From an uncultured Anaeroplasmataceae bacterium (GTDB lineage: Bacteria; Bacillota_I; Bacilli_A; Acholeplasmatales; Anaeroplasmataceae): DNA of 64,000 nt. The notes under the pieces are model-generated. The model saw nothing but the letters and a program-made list of their open reading frames with translations, was not told where the DNA came from and searched no databases. Where the stretch lies: NCBI GenBank assembly GCA_910584005.1, contig CAJTXR010000002.1, positions 186,001 through 250,000 on the forward strand, in the 5' to 3' direction. How positions within the stretch are numbered: position 1 is the stretch's first letter; every line of letters begins with the position of its first letter. Below, in pieces: positions 50,817-59,855 of the stretch. The translations under genes were made by a program, and so were the position numbers.

Positions 50817-52934
50817 ATGTTAGAAGGATTAAATGATCAACAAAAGTTGGCTGTAACAACTACAGAAGGGCCTGTCATGGTTATGGCGGGTGCTGGTTCT
50901 GGTAAGACAAGAGTTCTAACAGAACGGATTGCATATATTATCAGTCAGGGAATATCTTCTTATGGTATTTTAGCAGTGACATTTACCAATAAAGCTGCGA
51001 ATGAAATGAAACAACGAATTGAAAAAATACTCCATATGGATACGAAATATATGTGGATATCTACCTTTCATAGTTTTTGTTCTCGGCTACTACGTTTAGA
51101 AATTGATTATGCACTTCCTCCTTATAATCATAATTTTGTTATTATTGATGAAGAAGATTCATTGAAAATAGTTAAAGGAATAATGAAAGAAGAATTTTTT
51201 GATGAGATTAAGCCCAAGCGAATAAAAGATTTGATTTCAAAAACAAAAAATTTCCCAAATTATAAAATAGGAGATCCCTATTTGGCTGATATTTTTGCGA
51301 ACATAAATCAAAAATATAATGCATACTTAAGTGAGAATAATTTACTTGATTTTGATGATTTGATTATTAAAACAATTGAATTGTTGAAAAAGAATCCTGA
51401 CATTTTAAATAAATATCAAGAAAAATTCCAATATATACTTGTAGATGAATTTCAAGATACGAATGATTTACAATATCAATTGATGTTTATGCTTGCAAGC
51501 AGGTATCATAATATATTTGTTGTTGGAGATGACTTTCAATCTATTTATTCTTTTCGTGGAGCTCAAATTGAAAATATAAGACGGTTTCAAAAGGATTTTA
51601 AGGAATTCCAATTGATTCTTTTAGAAGAAAACTATCGTTCTACAGAGCCAATCTTAAATCTAGCAAACGAAATTATTGATCACAATCCAAATCAAATCAA
51701 AAAGGTCATGTTTTCTAAGCGGTTAGAAGGACAACTCCCTTTTTATTATCAGGCTTCTAGTGGAAAAGCAGAGGCTATGTTTGTAGTAGATAAAATTAAA
51801 GAATTTCATTTATCTGGAGATCCATATTCTGAATTTGCAGTGATTTATCGAACAAATTCTATCTCTCGTGTTTTTGAAGATATATTAGTAAAATATCAGA
51901 TTCCATATAAAATATATGGTGGATTTTCTTTCTTTGCCAGGAAAGAAATTAAGGATATGATTGCTTATATGCGGATTATTCTTCATCCTGAAGATGATTT
52001 TTCTTTTAATCGTATTGTAAATGAACCAAAAAGAAAAATAGGCCCTGCACTACTAGAAAAATTAAACATGCTTGCAGTAGAAAAAAAATTATCTTTATTT
52101 GATACAATCCCTTATTTTAATGGAACGGGTATAGGTGGAAAAGCGTTAGCTGAATTCTATAAAATGATATGTACAATTCGTGAACAAATCAATAATATTC
52201 CGCTGAAGAATATAATAGATGTTATATTAGAAGAAACTGGCTATAAGGCAATGCTTACTATAGAGGATGAAGATCATGAACGAATTGGCAACATTTTTGA
52301 ATTAAAAAATGTATTAAGTGAATCAGCAAATGAAGACAAAGATAATATTCAAAATATTCAAAATTTTTTGAATGATGTAGCTTTAAGGACTAATGAAGAA
52401 GAACAAGAAGATAAAGATTGTGTAATTTTAACTACATATCATCAAGCAAAGGGCTTAGAGTTTAAAAATGTCTTTTTGGTTGCTATGGAGGAAGGAATAT
52501 TCCCAAGCGAATTTCATTTTGAAGATTTAGATATAGAAGAAGAACGAAGAATATGCTATGTAGGAATTACTCGTGCAAAAGAACGATTATATATTACAAA
52601 TGCTTTATCTCGAATGATGTATGGTAGAATAGAAGAAACGATGCCATCCCGATTTATTAAAGAAATGGGGAAAGATCATTTGAAGAATATATCTGCTGAA
52701 CTATCCAAAAAGAGCGATTTTTATTATAAAGCACCAGTTAAAAGTAAATTTATACAATCAAAGAAAGAAAGTAAATCTGAAGATTTTAAAGTTGGAGATA
52801 AAGTAGAACATGCTGTTTTTGGCGTTGGAATTATTGTAGGGGTTGGAACAGATCAATCTATAAAAATTGCATTTCCTGCACCTATTGGAGTTAAAACATT
52901 AATGAAAAATCATCCTTCATATCATAAAATATAA
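50817..52934 (+). CDS. pcrA: ATP-dependent DNA helicase, UvrD/PcrA family
   Basis: Superfamily 1A 3'-5' helicase of 705 residues for repair and plasmid-type replication. It has the Q motif LNDQQKLAV, Walker A MAGAGSGKTRVL, motif Ia TFTNKAANEM, motif II VDEFQDTN, motif III VGDDFQSIYSFRGA, motif IV YRS, motif V TTYHQAKGLEF and motif VI VGITRAKERLY. The C-terminal beta domain ends in KVGDKVEHAVFGVGIIV, the PcrA Tudor-like RNA-polymerase-binding region. Length is typical. SD AAGGAGGG. Confidence 0.95.
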   Translation: MLEGLNDQQKLAVTTTEGPVMVMAGAGSGKTRVLTERIAYIISQGISSYGILAVTFTNKAANEMKQRIEKILHMDTKYMWISTFHSFCSRLLRLEIDYALPPYNHNFVIIDEEDSLKIVKGIMKEEFFDEIKPKRIKDLISKTKNFPNYKIGDPYLADIFANINQKYNAYLSENNLLDFDDLIIKTIELLKKNPDILNKYQEKFQYILVDEFQDTNDLQYQLMFMLASRYHNIFVVGDDFQSIYSFRGAQIENIRRFQKDFKEFQLILLEENYRSTEPILNLANEIIDHNPNQIKKVMFSKRLEGQLPFYYQASSGKAEAMFVVDKIKEFHLSGDPYSEFAVIYRTNSISRVFEDILVKYQIPYKIYGGFSFFARKEIKDMIAYMRIILHPEDDFSFNRIVNEPKRKIGPALLEKLNMLAVEKKLSLFDTIPYFNGTGIGGKALAEFYKMICTIREQINNIPLKNIIDVILEETGYKAMLTIEDEDHERIGNIFELKNVLSESANEDKDNIQNIQNFLNDVALRTNEEEQEDKDCVILTTYHQAKGLEFKNVFLVAMEEGIFPSEFHFEDLDIEEERRICYVGITRAKERLYITNALSRMMYGRIEETMPSRFIKEMGKDHLKNISAELSKKSDFYYKAPVKSKFIQSKKESKSEDFKVGDKVEHAVFGVGIIVGVGTDQSIKIAFPAPIGVKTLMKNHPSYHKI

Positions 52935-52963
52935 AAAAATAGGCTGAAATCGCCTATTTTTTT
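52933..52963 (+). terminator. Rho-independent terminator after pcrA
   Basis: AAAAATAGGC / GCCTATTTTT stem with TGAAATC loop and a T run. Confidence 0.8.
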
Positions 52964-53045
52964 ATTTGTTCAGGTATAAAATTGATTAAATTAATACAAA
53001 AATTAATTAAGTTAAACATTTTATTAAAAAAATTAATATTTTATA

Positions 53046-53073
53046 TTGACAAAATTAATTTTTATATTAAAAT
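53046..53073 (+). promoter_or_regulatory. Promoter with a palindromic operator for the DUF2089 operon
   Basis: TTGACA (53046-53051) and TAAAAT (53068-53073) with a 16-base spacer. The perfect 12-bp palindrome AAAATTAATTTT (53051-53062) fills the space between the boxes. Three more ATTAAT-type half-sites lie in the 60 bases upstream. A repressor bound here would block RNA polymerase; the DUF2089 protein is the obvious candidate. Confidence 0.6.
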
Positions 53074-53093
53074 AATTGTAAGGAGTTGAAAAA

Positions 53094-53468
53094 ATGAAAA
53101 AGAGATTATTAGGGATATGTCCCATATGTGATGGAAGACTTTCTGTATCCGAATTATCCTGTAAAGAATGTGGAACGACAGTAAGAGGAGAATTTAAATT
53201 ATCAAAATTTGATTATTTGTCCAGTGATCTTCAAGAATTTGCATATATCTTCATAAAAAATGCGGGAAATATTAAAGGTGTAGAAAAGGAACTTAATATC
53301 AGTTATCCTACTGTAAAAAAGAACTTAGATGAACTGATTCGTTCTTTAGGGTTTTCAACTATAAATATTCCAATTGAAGAAAAAATGACTAGAGAAGAAA
53401 TTTTAACAGCTTTAAAACGAAAAGAAATTACTTTTGAAGTCGCAGAAAAAATGTTAAAGGAGTTATAA
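53094..53468 (+). CDS. DUF2089 family zinc-finger/HTH regulator
   Basis: Protein of 124 residues. An N-terminal four-cysteine zinc ribbon (CPIC...CKEC) is followed by a helix-turn-helix (FIKNAGNIKGVEKELNISYPTVKKNLDELIR) and a C-terminal helix (SHOCT-like REEILTALKRKEITFEVAEKML). This is the DUF2089 architecture. It is the first gene of an operon with a DUF4097 protein and an ABC exporter, and probably controls its own promoter through the palindrome there. SD AAGGAG. Confidence 0.85.
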   Translation: MKKRLLGICPICDGRLSVSELSCKECGTTVRGEFKLSKFDYLSSDLQEFAYIFIKNAGNIKGVEKELNISYPTVKKNLDELIRSLGFSTINIPIEEKMTREEILTALKRKEITFEVAEKMLKEL

Positions 53469-54362
53469 ATGATGAAAGAAAAATATTTAAAAGAATTACA
53501 AGAAGCATTAGAAAATGAAAATATTCAAAATATAGATGGAATCTTGAAGCTATATCAATCTCGGTTTGAGTTAGGGTATGAAGCGGGAATGACCGATGAA
53601 GAAATTATTGCTCAATTTAAATCAATAGAAGAAATAATTGAAGAAAATATGGATGAGGATTTAAAAGAACCAGAACCTTCATATGAAGGAGAATTAGATT
53701 TATCCATTTTCTCAGATTTCAAAATCATAAGAAAAGATGAAACAGGGATTCATTTTGAAATAGAGGAGCGGGCAAAAGAATATATAGAATTGTCTATTCG
53801 CGATAAAAAAGTTTGTCTTTCAACTAAGGATAAATCTATCTTTACAAAAAAGCATCGACCAAATTTTGATGGAAAAATGTTTATTGGATCTAATGTTAGT
53901 TTTAGTTCCTTGTTGATTAACAATATTAATTGTGATGTAGATATATGTTCGCTAAACTGTGAAAATTTAAAAATTTCAAATGTCAATGGGGATTTAAATT
54001 TAGAAGGAGTAGAATGTGGGGAAGAGTTTACTCTTCATAATACGAATGGTGATATTAAAATTATGAATTTAGTTTCCCAACAATTTAAAGTTGGTACGGT
54101 TAATGGCGATATTCAAATAAAAGAGCTATGCTGTGATGGTGTCAATATGTCAACTGTATCAGGAGATATTGTGATTGATAGAAGTAATGATTCTGTATAT
54201 TCCTTAAAAAGCGTTAGTGGTGACATTTCTATTAAATCTGGATTATCTATGAATAATGTTTCAGCTATTTCAATTTCTGGCACGGTAAAAGTAGGGGGGC
54301 AAACTGTAAAAGGAGATTTAAATTCTAAAATTAAAGAAGCAATGTCAAAAATTGTTTTCTAA
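53469..54362 (+). CDS. DUF1700-like / DUF4097 adhesin-like repeat protein
   Basis: Protein of 297 residues. Residues 1 to about 70 are helical like DUF1700 (LKELQEALENENI...LGYEAGMTDEEIIAQF), followed by an acidic linker. Residues about 140-290 form the DUF4097 beta-helix with the tell-tale repeat N-V-[NS]-G-D-[ILV] (ISNVNGDLNLEG, LHNTNGDIKI, VGTVNGDIQI, MSTVSGDIVI, LKSVSGDISI). No signal peptide or membrane helix is visible, so it should be cytoplasmic. These proteins often accompany envelope-stress regulators. It starts immediately after the DUF2089 stop. Confidence 0.82.
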   Translation: MMKEKYLKELQEALENENIQNIDGILKLYQSRFELGYEAGMTDEEIIAQFKSIEEIIEENMDEDLKEPEPSYEGELDLSIFSDFKIIRKDETGIHFEIEERAKEYIELSIRDKKVCLSTKDKSIFTKKHRPNFDGKMFIGSNVSFSSLLINNINCDVDICSLNCENLKISNVNGDLNLEGVECGEEFTLHNTNGDIKIMNLVSQQFKVGTVNGDIQIKELCCDGVNMSTVSGDIVIDRSNDSVYSLKSVSGDISIKSGLSMNNVSAISISGTVKVGGQTVKGDLNSKIKEAMSKIVF

Positions 54363-54378
54363 AAAATGAGGGTTGTTA

Positions 54379-56184
54379 ATGAAAAAGTTAACTTTATTTA
54401 AAAATTTAAGGAATCAAAGAAGGATAATTAAGTCTACAAAGTTATATTATATCTATTTTTTGTGGTTTATAAATGCTGTTTTTGGGGGAATAGTACCTGT
54501 GTTAGGGGTGTTTTTTACTAAATTTATGGTAGATGCCATTCTATCGAATTGGCAAGAGAAAAGATTTATTCTTTTAGTTATCATTTTAACAGCTACAAGT
54601 ATTGTTTCTTATGTTATACATTATCTTTTGAATGCTTTTTTAGAAGCGAAATATTTAAGCCTTAGAATAAATGAATTCAATCGTTGTATTGATCTTTATG
54701 CAAAAGTGGATTATGAAAAAATTGAAGATTCCTCTTTTCAAGATGAAATTCATACTGCTTTTGAAGCTATACAAGGAGATGGTGAAGGATTACAGCCTAT
54801 GTTTGATAATGCTTGCCAGTTATTCGTTTATTGTGTAAGTATAATCCTGTTCTTTATTATATTGAGTTTTTTTCAAGTGGGAATTGCGTTTTTATGTTTG
54901 GGAAGTACAATTTTAACTGCTTTAGCAAATGAAAGAATTGCAAAATATATAGATAAAAGAAAAAAAGATAGAGCCCATGCTTCTAGACATACTTATTATT
55001 ATAATAATGTTTGTAGTGATTTTGCTTATGGAAAAGATACAAGAGTCTTTAACCTTAAGGATCAATTGATGAGTAATTACAAACAGAAATCATTAAATTA
55101 TACGAATGTTTTAAAGGATATTGCCAATCGTCGTTTTGCTTATGGTTTCATTGGATTGTTCATGTTACTTCTACAGGATGGTGTTTCCTATTTTTTGATT
55201 ATAAAAAGTGCATTGGATGGAAAAATATCATTAAGTGAAGTATCCTTATATGTTACAACTGTGGTTGCCTTTTCTACGGTTCTAAGAAGTTTTACTACTA
55301 CATTTATAGAATATATGAGTAATGGCAAATTATCTGATGCTTATTTTAAAATTATGGATCAGCAATCCTACTATATTCGTTCAGGAAACGTAAAAGAAGT
55401 GGATTCGCTTTTAAGTCCGGCAATTGAATTTAAAAATGTTTGGTTTAAGTATCCAAATACAGATAAATGGATATTAAAAGACTTTAGTTTCAAAATTAAT
55501 CCAGGAGAACGAATTGCGATAGTCGGAGTAAATGGAGCAGGCAAATCAACAATTGTAAAATTAGTGTGTGGTTTATTTCATGCAACAAAAGGGCAGATTC
55601 TAGTAAACAATATTCCTATTGAAGATTACGAGAAAGATACATATTATTCTATGTTTAGCACTGTATTTCAAGATTTTGATGTTTATGCTTGCACTATTTT
55701 GGAAAATGTGATTGGTTCTGATATTTCTGCAGAAGCCAAAGAAAGAGGAAAAGAATGTATTGCTTGTGTAGGCTTGAAAGAAAAAATTGAATCTTTACCC
55801 CTACAATATGATACGCCTTTATTGAAGGTAATTGATGAAAATGGAGTGGATTTAAGTGGTGGACAGAAGCAAAAATTAGCAATTGCAAGAGCTTTATATA
55901 AAAATGGAAATGTAGTTATTTTAGATGAACCAACAAGTGCATTAGATGCTATGGCTGAGGCTGAAATTTATCAATCCTTTAATGATTTGGTACAACATAA
56001 AACTGCAATTTATATTTCCCACCGATTATCCTCTACAAAATTTTGTGATCGCATTGCATACTTTGATGTGGATGGATTAAAAGAATGTGGTACCCATGAA
56101 GAATTAATGAAAAATAAAAAAGGGTATTATGAAATGTTTAAAACACAAGGAAAATATTATCAAAAGGAAGGTGCAAATCTATGA
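54379..56184 (+). CDS. ABC exporter subunit 1 (fused permease-ATPase)
   Basis: Half-transporter of 601 residues: six membrane helices (about 25-330), then an ATPase domain with Walker A GVNGAGKST, Q loop VFQDFD, signature VDLSGGQKQKLAIARAL, Walker B with catalytic Glu (VVILDEPTSALD) and the switch His in YISHRLSS. I start at ATG 54379, six bases after GAGGG; TTG at 54373 abuts that SD. Its stop overlaps the next subunit (ATGA at 56181), so the pair is probably a heterodimeric exporter of a lipid, peptide or antimicrobial. Confidence 0.9.
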   Translation: MKKLTLFKNLRNQRRIIKSTKLYYIYFLWFINAVFGGIVPVLGVFFTKFMVDAILSNWQEKRFILLVIILTATSIVSYVIHYLLNAFLEAKYLSLRINEFNRCIDLYAKVDYEKIEDSSFQDEIHTAFEAIQGDGEGLQPMFDNACQLFVYCVSIILFFIILSFFQVGIAFLCLGSTILTALANERIAKYIDKRKKDRAHASRHTYYYNNVCSDFAYGKDTRVFNLKDQLMSNYKQKSLNYTNVLKDIANRRFAYGFIGLFMLLLQDGVSYFLIIKSALDGKISLSEVSLYVTTVVAFSTVLRSFTTTFIEYMSNGKLSDAYFKIMDQQSYYIRSGNVKEVDSLLSPAIEFKNVWFKYPNTDKWILKDFSFKINPGERIAIVGVNGAGKSTIVKLVCGLFHATKGQILVNNIPIEDYEKDTYYSMFSTVFQDFDVYACTILENVIGSDISAEAKERGKECIACVGLKEKIESLPLQYDTPLLKVIDENGVDLSGGQKQKLAIARALYKNGNVVILDEPTSALDAMAEAEIYQSFNDLVQHKTAIYISHRLSSTKFCDRIAYFDVDGLKECGTHEELMKNKKGYYEMFKTQGKYYQKEGANL

Positions 56185-57941
56185 AAAAGCCAAAGCATAT
56201 TTTCCTAAAATTTATTGGCTATGCATTTAAAGCATATAAAATATATTTCTTTGTCTTAATTTTTCATGCATTATGTACAGCTTTTACAACCATATTAGGT
56301 GCTTACACATTATCTTTAATTTTACAGGCTATAGAAACAAATAGTTTTTCTAAGGGCATGTATTATATTGGATTTTTAGTGGGGGCTGAGGTCATATTGG
56401 CTTTGTTAAATTTATTTAGTAAAAGGTTGATAGATATCCATCAACCTAAAATGACAGAAGCGATTGATCATATGATGGCAGAAAAAATACTCTCTTTGCC
56501 ATTTTCCTGCTTAGAAGATTCTTATTATTTAGAATTAAAGAAAAATGTTCAAATGGGTATATCAAATATGGGAGCAATTCACTCTCTATTAGTAAGTCTT
56601 ACTACAATCGCCTCACGAGTTTTATCCTTGATAGGACTTGGAGTAATTATTGCTCGCTTTGATCCTGTTTTAATTGCGGTATTATTTATAGGAATCATCC
56701 TCAATGTCATTTTTATATTAATTTCTATGAAGGTTCAAGTTAATATTTATAAATCTTTATTGCCGATTAATTTTAAATATGGCTATTATATGAGTGCCTT
56801 AATGAGTACTGAAAATTGTAAGGATTTAAGACTTTATTCAACTCATGCATTACTATATCAAAATTTTAAATGTTTCTCAAAATTGGTAGAAAAAAATTTG
56901 ACATCTGCTCAAATGAAAATGGGGGTGTTCCAGTCCATTATATCAAGCGTACGCTACATTCAAATGGCAGCAGTTTATATCTTATCGGGGGTAAGAACGA
57001 TTCGTTTAAAATTGCCAATTTCTTCTTTCTCTTTAACAATTTCTTCTGCAATCAGCTTTTCAGATTGTATAACAGAAATTATTTCGGCTGGATCTAATTA
57101 CATTCAATCTATTGAATATATTACACCTTTAATAGAACTTATGGAAATTAAAGAAGAAACAAATACTGGAAAAAAAGAGATTGATCAAATTCAATCCATT
57201 CGTTTTGATCATGTATATTTTAAATATCCTAAAGCGGATCATTATGTTTTAGAGGATGTAACTTTTGAAATTAAAGCGTTTGAAAAAATTTCTATTGTAG
57301 GTTTGAATGGGGCTGGGAAAACTACAATCATTAAACTATTGTGTCAGCTTTATCCTGTTTCTCAAGGGAAAATTTTAATTAATAACACTTCTATTGAAGA
57401 GTTCGATAAAGACTCGTATTTATCCTTGTTAAGTGCAGTTTTTCAGGATTATAAGCTATTTGCATACTCTATCAAAGACAATATTAGTAAAGACCTTTCT
57501 TTAACTGAAATTAAAACAATATGTCAAAAGGTCGGAATCGGAGAAAAAGTAGAAGAGTTGCCTAAACAATATGATTCTTGTTTGTCTAAATCATATGAGG
57601 ATGATGCAGTAGAATTATCAGGCGGTCAAAGACAAAAAATTGCGATTGCAAGATCTCTTGCCAAGAATGCAAACCTATTAATTTTAGATGAACCAACAAG
57701 TGCGTTAGATCCTCTAGCAGAAGCTGAAATATATGAGAACTTTAACTCTCTTACCTTAAATAAAACGGCAATCTACATTTCTCATAGAATGTCATCCTCT
57801 ATATTTTGTGATCGAATATTAGTTTTAGATGGAGGTAAAGTGAGTGATTTTGACACCCATGAAAATTTGATGAAGAAAGATTGCTTATATAAAAGATTAT
57901 TTGACTTACAATCTCACAACTATGAAATTATAGAAAATTAA
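56181..57941 (+). CDS. ABC exporter subunit 2 (fused permease-ATPase)
   Basis: Second half-transporter, 586 residues, with the same plan: six membrane helices, then Walker A GLNGAGKTT, signature VELSGGQRQKIAIARSL, Walker B LILDEPTSALD with Glu, and YISHRMSS. Both subunits retain catalytic Glu, so no degenerate site is evident. It is the last gene of the DUF2089 operon. The substrate is unknown; a link to envelope or antibiotic stress is inferred from the regulator genes upstream. Confidence 0.9.
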   Translation: MKKPKHIFLKFIGYAFKAYKIYFFVLIFHALCTAFTTILGAYTLSLILQAIETNSFSKGMYYIGFLVGAEVILALLNLFSKRLIDIHQPKMTEAIDHMMAEKILSLPFSCLEDSYYLELKKNVQMGISNMGAIHSLLVSLTTIASRVLSLIGLGVIIARFDPVLIAVLFIGIILNVIFILISMKVQVNIYKSLLPINFKYGYYMSALMSTENCKDLRLYSTHALLYQNFKCFSKLVEKNLTSAQMKMGVFQSIISSVRYIQMAAVYILSGVRTIRLKLPISSFSLTISSAISFSDCITEIISAGSNYIQSIEYITPLIELMEIKEETNTGKKEIDQIQSIRFDHVYFKYPKADHYVLEDVTFEIKAFEKISIVGLNGAGKTTIIKLLCQLYPVSQGKILINNTSIEEFDKDSYLSLLSAVFQDYKLFAYSIKDNISKDLSLTEIKTICQKVGIGEKVEELPKQYDSCLSKSYEDDAVELSGGQRQKIAIARSLAKNANLLILDEPTSALDPLAEAEIYENFNSLTLNKTAIYISHRMSSSIFCDRILVLDGGKVSDFDTHENLMKKDCLYKRLFDLQSHNYEIIEN

Positions 57942-58014
57942 AAAAAATTTATTTCTCATTTCTTGACTTATTTTGATTATCTTTGTAAAATTATAAAAAA
58001 AGGATGGTTAAAAA

Positions 58015-58230
58015 ATGGAAGAAACAAAAAGAGAAAAATTCACAAGATTAGCTGAAAGTCGTATGAACAATGCATTAAAGCAAATTTCCTTAATTGGAAA
58101 CCTTTCTAATACAAGTGCTTATGAGTATACGACACAAGATGTAGACAAAATTTTAAGAACTTTAAGAGCGGCTGTCAATGAATTAGAGGTTACTTTTAAA
58201 GGAGATAGCAAAAAGAAATTTAATCTATAA
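58015..58230 (+). CDS. Small conserved protein of unknown function
   Basis: Helical, charged 71-residue protein. The segment RMNNALKQISLIGNLSN, followed by YEYTTQDVDKILRTLRAAVNEL, is a pattern I associate with small conserved proteins of Bacillota, on chromosomes and mobile elements (xxxNKALKAIxLIGNLSNxxxYxYTxxDVxKI). No activity is known to me. It has a good SD (AAAGGATGG) and ends at a bidirectional terminator. Confidence 0.7.
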   Translation: MEETKREKFTRLAESRMNNALKQISLIGNLSNTSAYEYTTQDVDKILRTLRAAVNELEVTFKGDSKKKFNL

Positions 58231-58260
58231 TAAAAGGGATGTTTCCATCCCTTTTATTAT
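58227..58260. terminator. Bidirectional rho-independent terminator
   Basis: A perfect 15-bp stem ATAATAAAAGGGATG / CATCCCTTTTATTAT around TTTC. It overlaps the stop codons of both converging genes. Confidence 0.88.
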
Positions 58261-59117
58261 TTAATATTACTAATTTTAGTAATTTGATTATTTTCATCTA
58301 AGATGATTTTTTTACGATTGTATTTTTGAAAATGTTGTACGGCCTCATCAAATTTAGAATCATAAAACCGATCTAATTTAATCTTTTCATATAGTTCTTG
58401 ATTTAAAGTTTCTAAATGAATTCCTTTTACAATATATCGTTCTGTTGGGGTAATGATTAAACCATATTCATCAATATAGAATAATTCCTGTAAAGAAGCT
58501 AATACAGTATCTAATAAATTTTCTTTAGTTAAATTAGCATGGTAAAGTAGAATTTGATCAGGTAAAGTAACCACAAACAACAAATTAGAAGCCTTTATTT
58601 TTTCATGTTGAGGGCGACCACTAATAAAGAAATATATAGCTAACGCTAAACTAATTCCTGCCCCAATAAAAACGCCAACAATTGAAATAAGCAAAGAAGA
58701 ATCATAATGAAGTAAGGATATTATTCCATAAATCATAAGGATAATAAAGATAGTGACACATACAATAGAAATAATATTTCTTGATAAAGATTTTTCGCCA
58801 TTGTTTTTTAAATCTCTTTCAAATTTTTTTAATCTTCTAGATTTAAATATGAGTTTGTGGTCTAAGATGATCATTAATGTAGCGATATAGCCAATTCCAA
58901 CACCAATTCCATTTCCTAGTACATATAATATATTAATTATACTCATTTCAAAGGAGAATAAACTGATAATATCAAAAATTAGTCCACCTAAATTATATAT
59001 AGTTATAATAATTAATTGCCATAATTGATTTTTACGAATCGGTAGATGTCTTATAATTGTTATAATAATAAAATTAGATATAAAGATAGAAATTGCAACC
59101 GAAATAAAATTAAACAT
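58257..59117 (-). CDS. Hypothetical polytopic membrane protein
   Basis: Protein of 286 residues: three N-terminal membrane helices (about 5-24, 34-55, 62-86), a basic cytoplasmic loop (KSRRLKKFERDLKNNGEKS), two more helices (about 113-135 and 142-168), then a soluble C-terminal domain of about 115 residues with LFYIDEYGLIITPTERYIV. No family recognised. The SD GGAAGGAG precedes the ATG. It is single, with its terminator shared with the converging gene. The soluble domain may sit in the cytoplasm. Confidence 0.6.
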   Translation of the reverse strand: MFNFISVAISIFISNFIIITIIRHLPIRKNQLWQLIIITIYNLGGLIFDIISLFSFEMSIINILYVLGNGIGVGIGYIATLMIILDHKLIFKSRRLKKFERDLKNNGEKSLSRNIISIVCVTIFIILMIYGIISLLHYDSSLLISIVGVFIGAGISLALAIYFFISGRPQHEKIKASNLLFVVTLPDQILLYHANLTKENLLDTVLASLQELFYIDEYGLIITPTERYIVKGIHLETLNQELYEKIKLDRFYDSKFDEAVQHFQKYNRKKIILDENNQITKISNIK

Positions 59118-59249
59118 TTTATATCAACTCCTTCCATTTTTTAATTATATCATAAAAGCGAAAACGATAGCAATGCTCTTTCATAAAATGTGCTTCTCTG
59201 TCTTTTGTAAAAACAAAATCTATCTTTGACACTTTAATCGATTTTTTTT

Positions 59250-59257
59250 CATATAAT
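59250..59257 (+). promoter_or_regulatory. Candidate cotE promoter, possibly sigma-E/K type
   Basis: CATATAAT (59250-59257) is close to the mother-cell sigma-E -10 (CATACAHT). A TTGACA at 59226-59231 is 20 bases from the embedded TATAAT, too far for a good sigma-A promoter. Confidence 0.4.
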
Positions 59258-59278
59258 AGGATTAGGGAGGTATGTATA

Positions 59279-59791
59279 ATGAATGAAGTCCGTGAAATTG
59301 TTACTAAGGCAGTAGTAGCTAAAGGTAAGAAGGCTATGCATATTACGCACAGTATTAATACAACAAAGCATCCCTATTCAGTATTGGGATGCTGGATAAT
59401 CAATCATGAATTCGAGGCAGTTCGGAATAACGATTTGGTCGATATTAATGGTGAATTTGAAGTTAATATCTGGTATTCAACTGAAGAAAACTCAAGAACA
59501 GATGTATTAAGAGAAAAAGTAGCCTATAAAAAGGATATAAAGGTTAAGAGGATCGTTAAAGAATACTTGAAAAATAGCGATGATGTTTTAGCAAAAATAT
59601 TAAAGCATCCAACTGTAACAAATGCTAAAATTATTGAAGATGAAATCAAATTAGATATTGATTTAGAAATTTTAGCTGAAGTTATTGGTGAAACAAAAAT
59701 GCAAGTTACTGTCTTTACTCCGGTTGTTGAGGAAGAAGACATTGACGATTTAGATATTGAAGTAAATGAAGATTTTTTAAATGACAAATAG
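59279..59791 (+). CDS. cotE: Outer spore coat morphogenetic protein CotE
   Basis: Mother-cell protein that organises the outer spore coat, 170 residues (B. subtilis CotE is about 181). The N terminus NEVREIVTKAVVAKGKK matches SEYREIITKAVVAKGRK, followed by LGCWIINHEFEA (LGGWIINHKYDA), INGEFEVNIWYS, LAEVIGETKMQV (LAEVVGETKVVV) and the acidic, low-complexity tail EEEDIDDLDIEVNEDF. It is the second independent sign in this window that the organism sporulates. SD AGGGAGG. It has its own terminator. Confidence 0.95.
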   Translation: MNEVREIVTKAVVAKGKKAMHITHSINTTKHPYSVLGCWIINHEFEAVRNNDLVDINGEFEVNIWYSTEENSRTDVLREKVAYKKDIKVKRIVKEYLKNSDDVLAKILKHPTVTNAKIIEDEIKLDIDLEILAEVIGETKMQVTVFTPVVEEEDIDDLDIEVNEDFLNDK

Positions 59792-59798
59792 AAATTTG

Positions 59799-59826
59799 TA
59801 AAGGGTTCTAAGAACTCTTTTTTTAT
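59799..59826 (+). terminator. Terminator after cotE
   Basis: AAGGGTTC / GAACTCTT stem (one G-U pair) with a TAA loop and T run. Confidence 0.7.
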
Positions 59827-59828
59827 AT

Positions 59829-59855
59829 AAAAAAACAAAACTTTTTCAGTTTTGC
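59829..59855 (-). terminator. Minus-strand terminator after the DUF3267-like gene
   Basis: Read on the minus strand: CAAAACT-GAAA-AAGTTTTG then a T run, overlapping the stop codon of the 59846-60460 gene. Confidence 0.65.
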
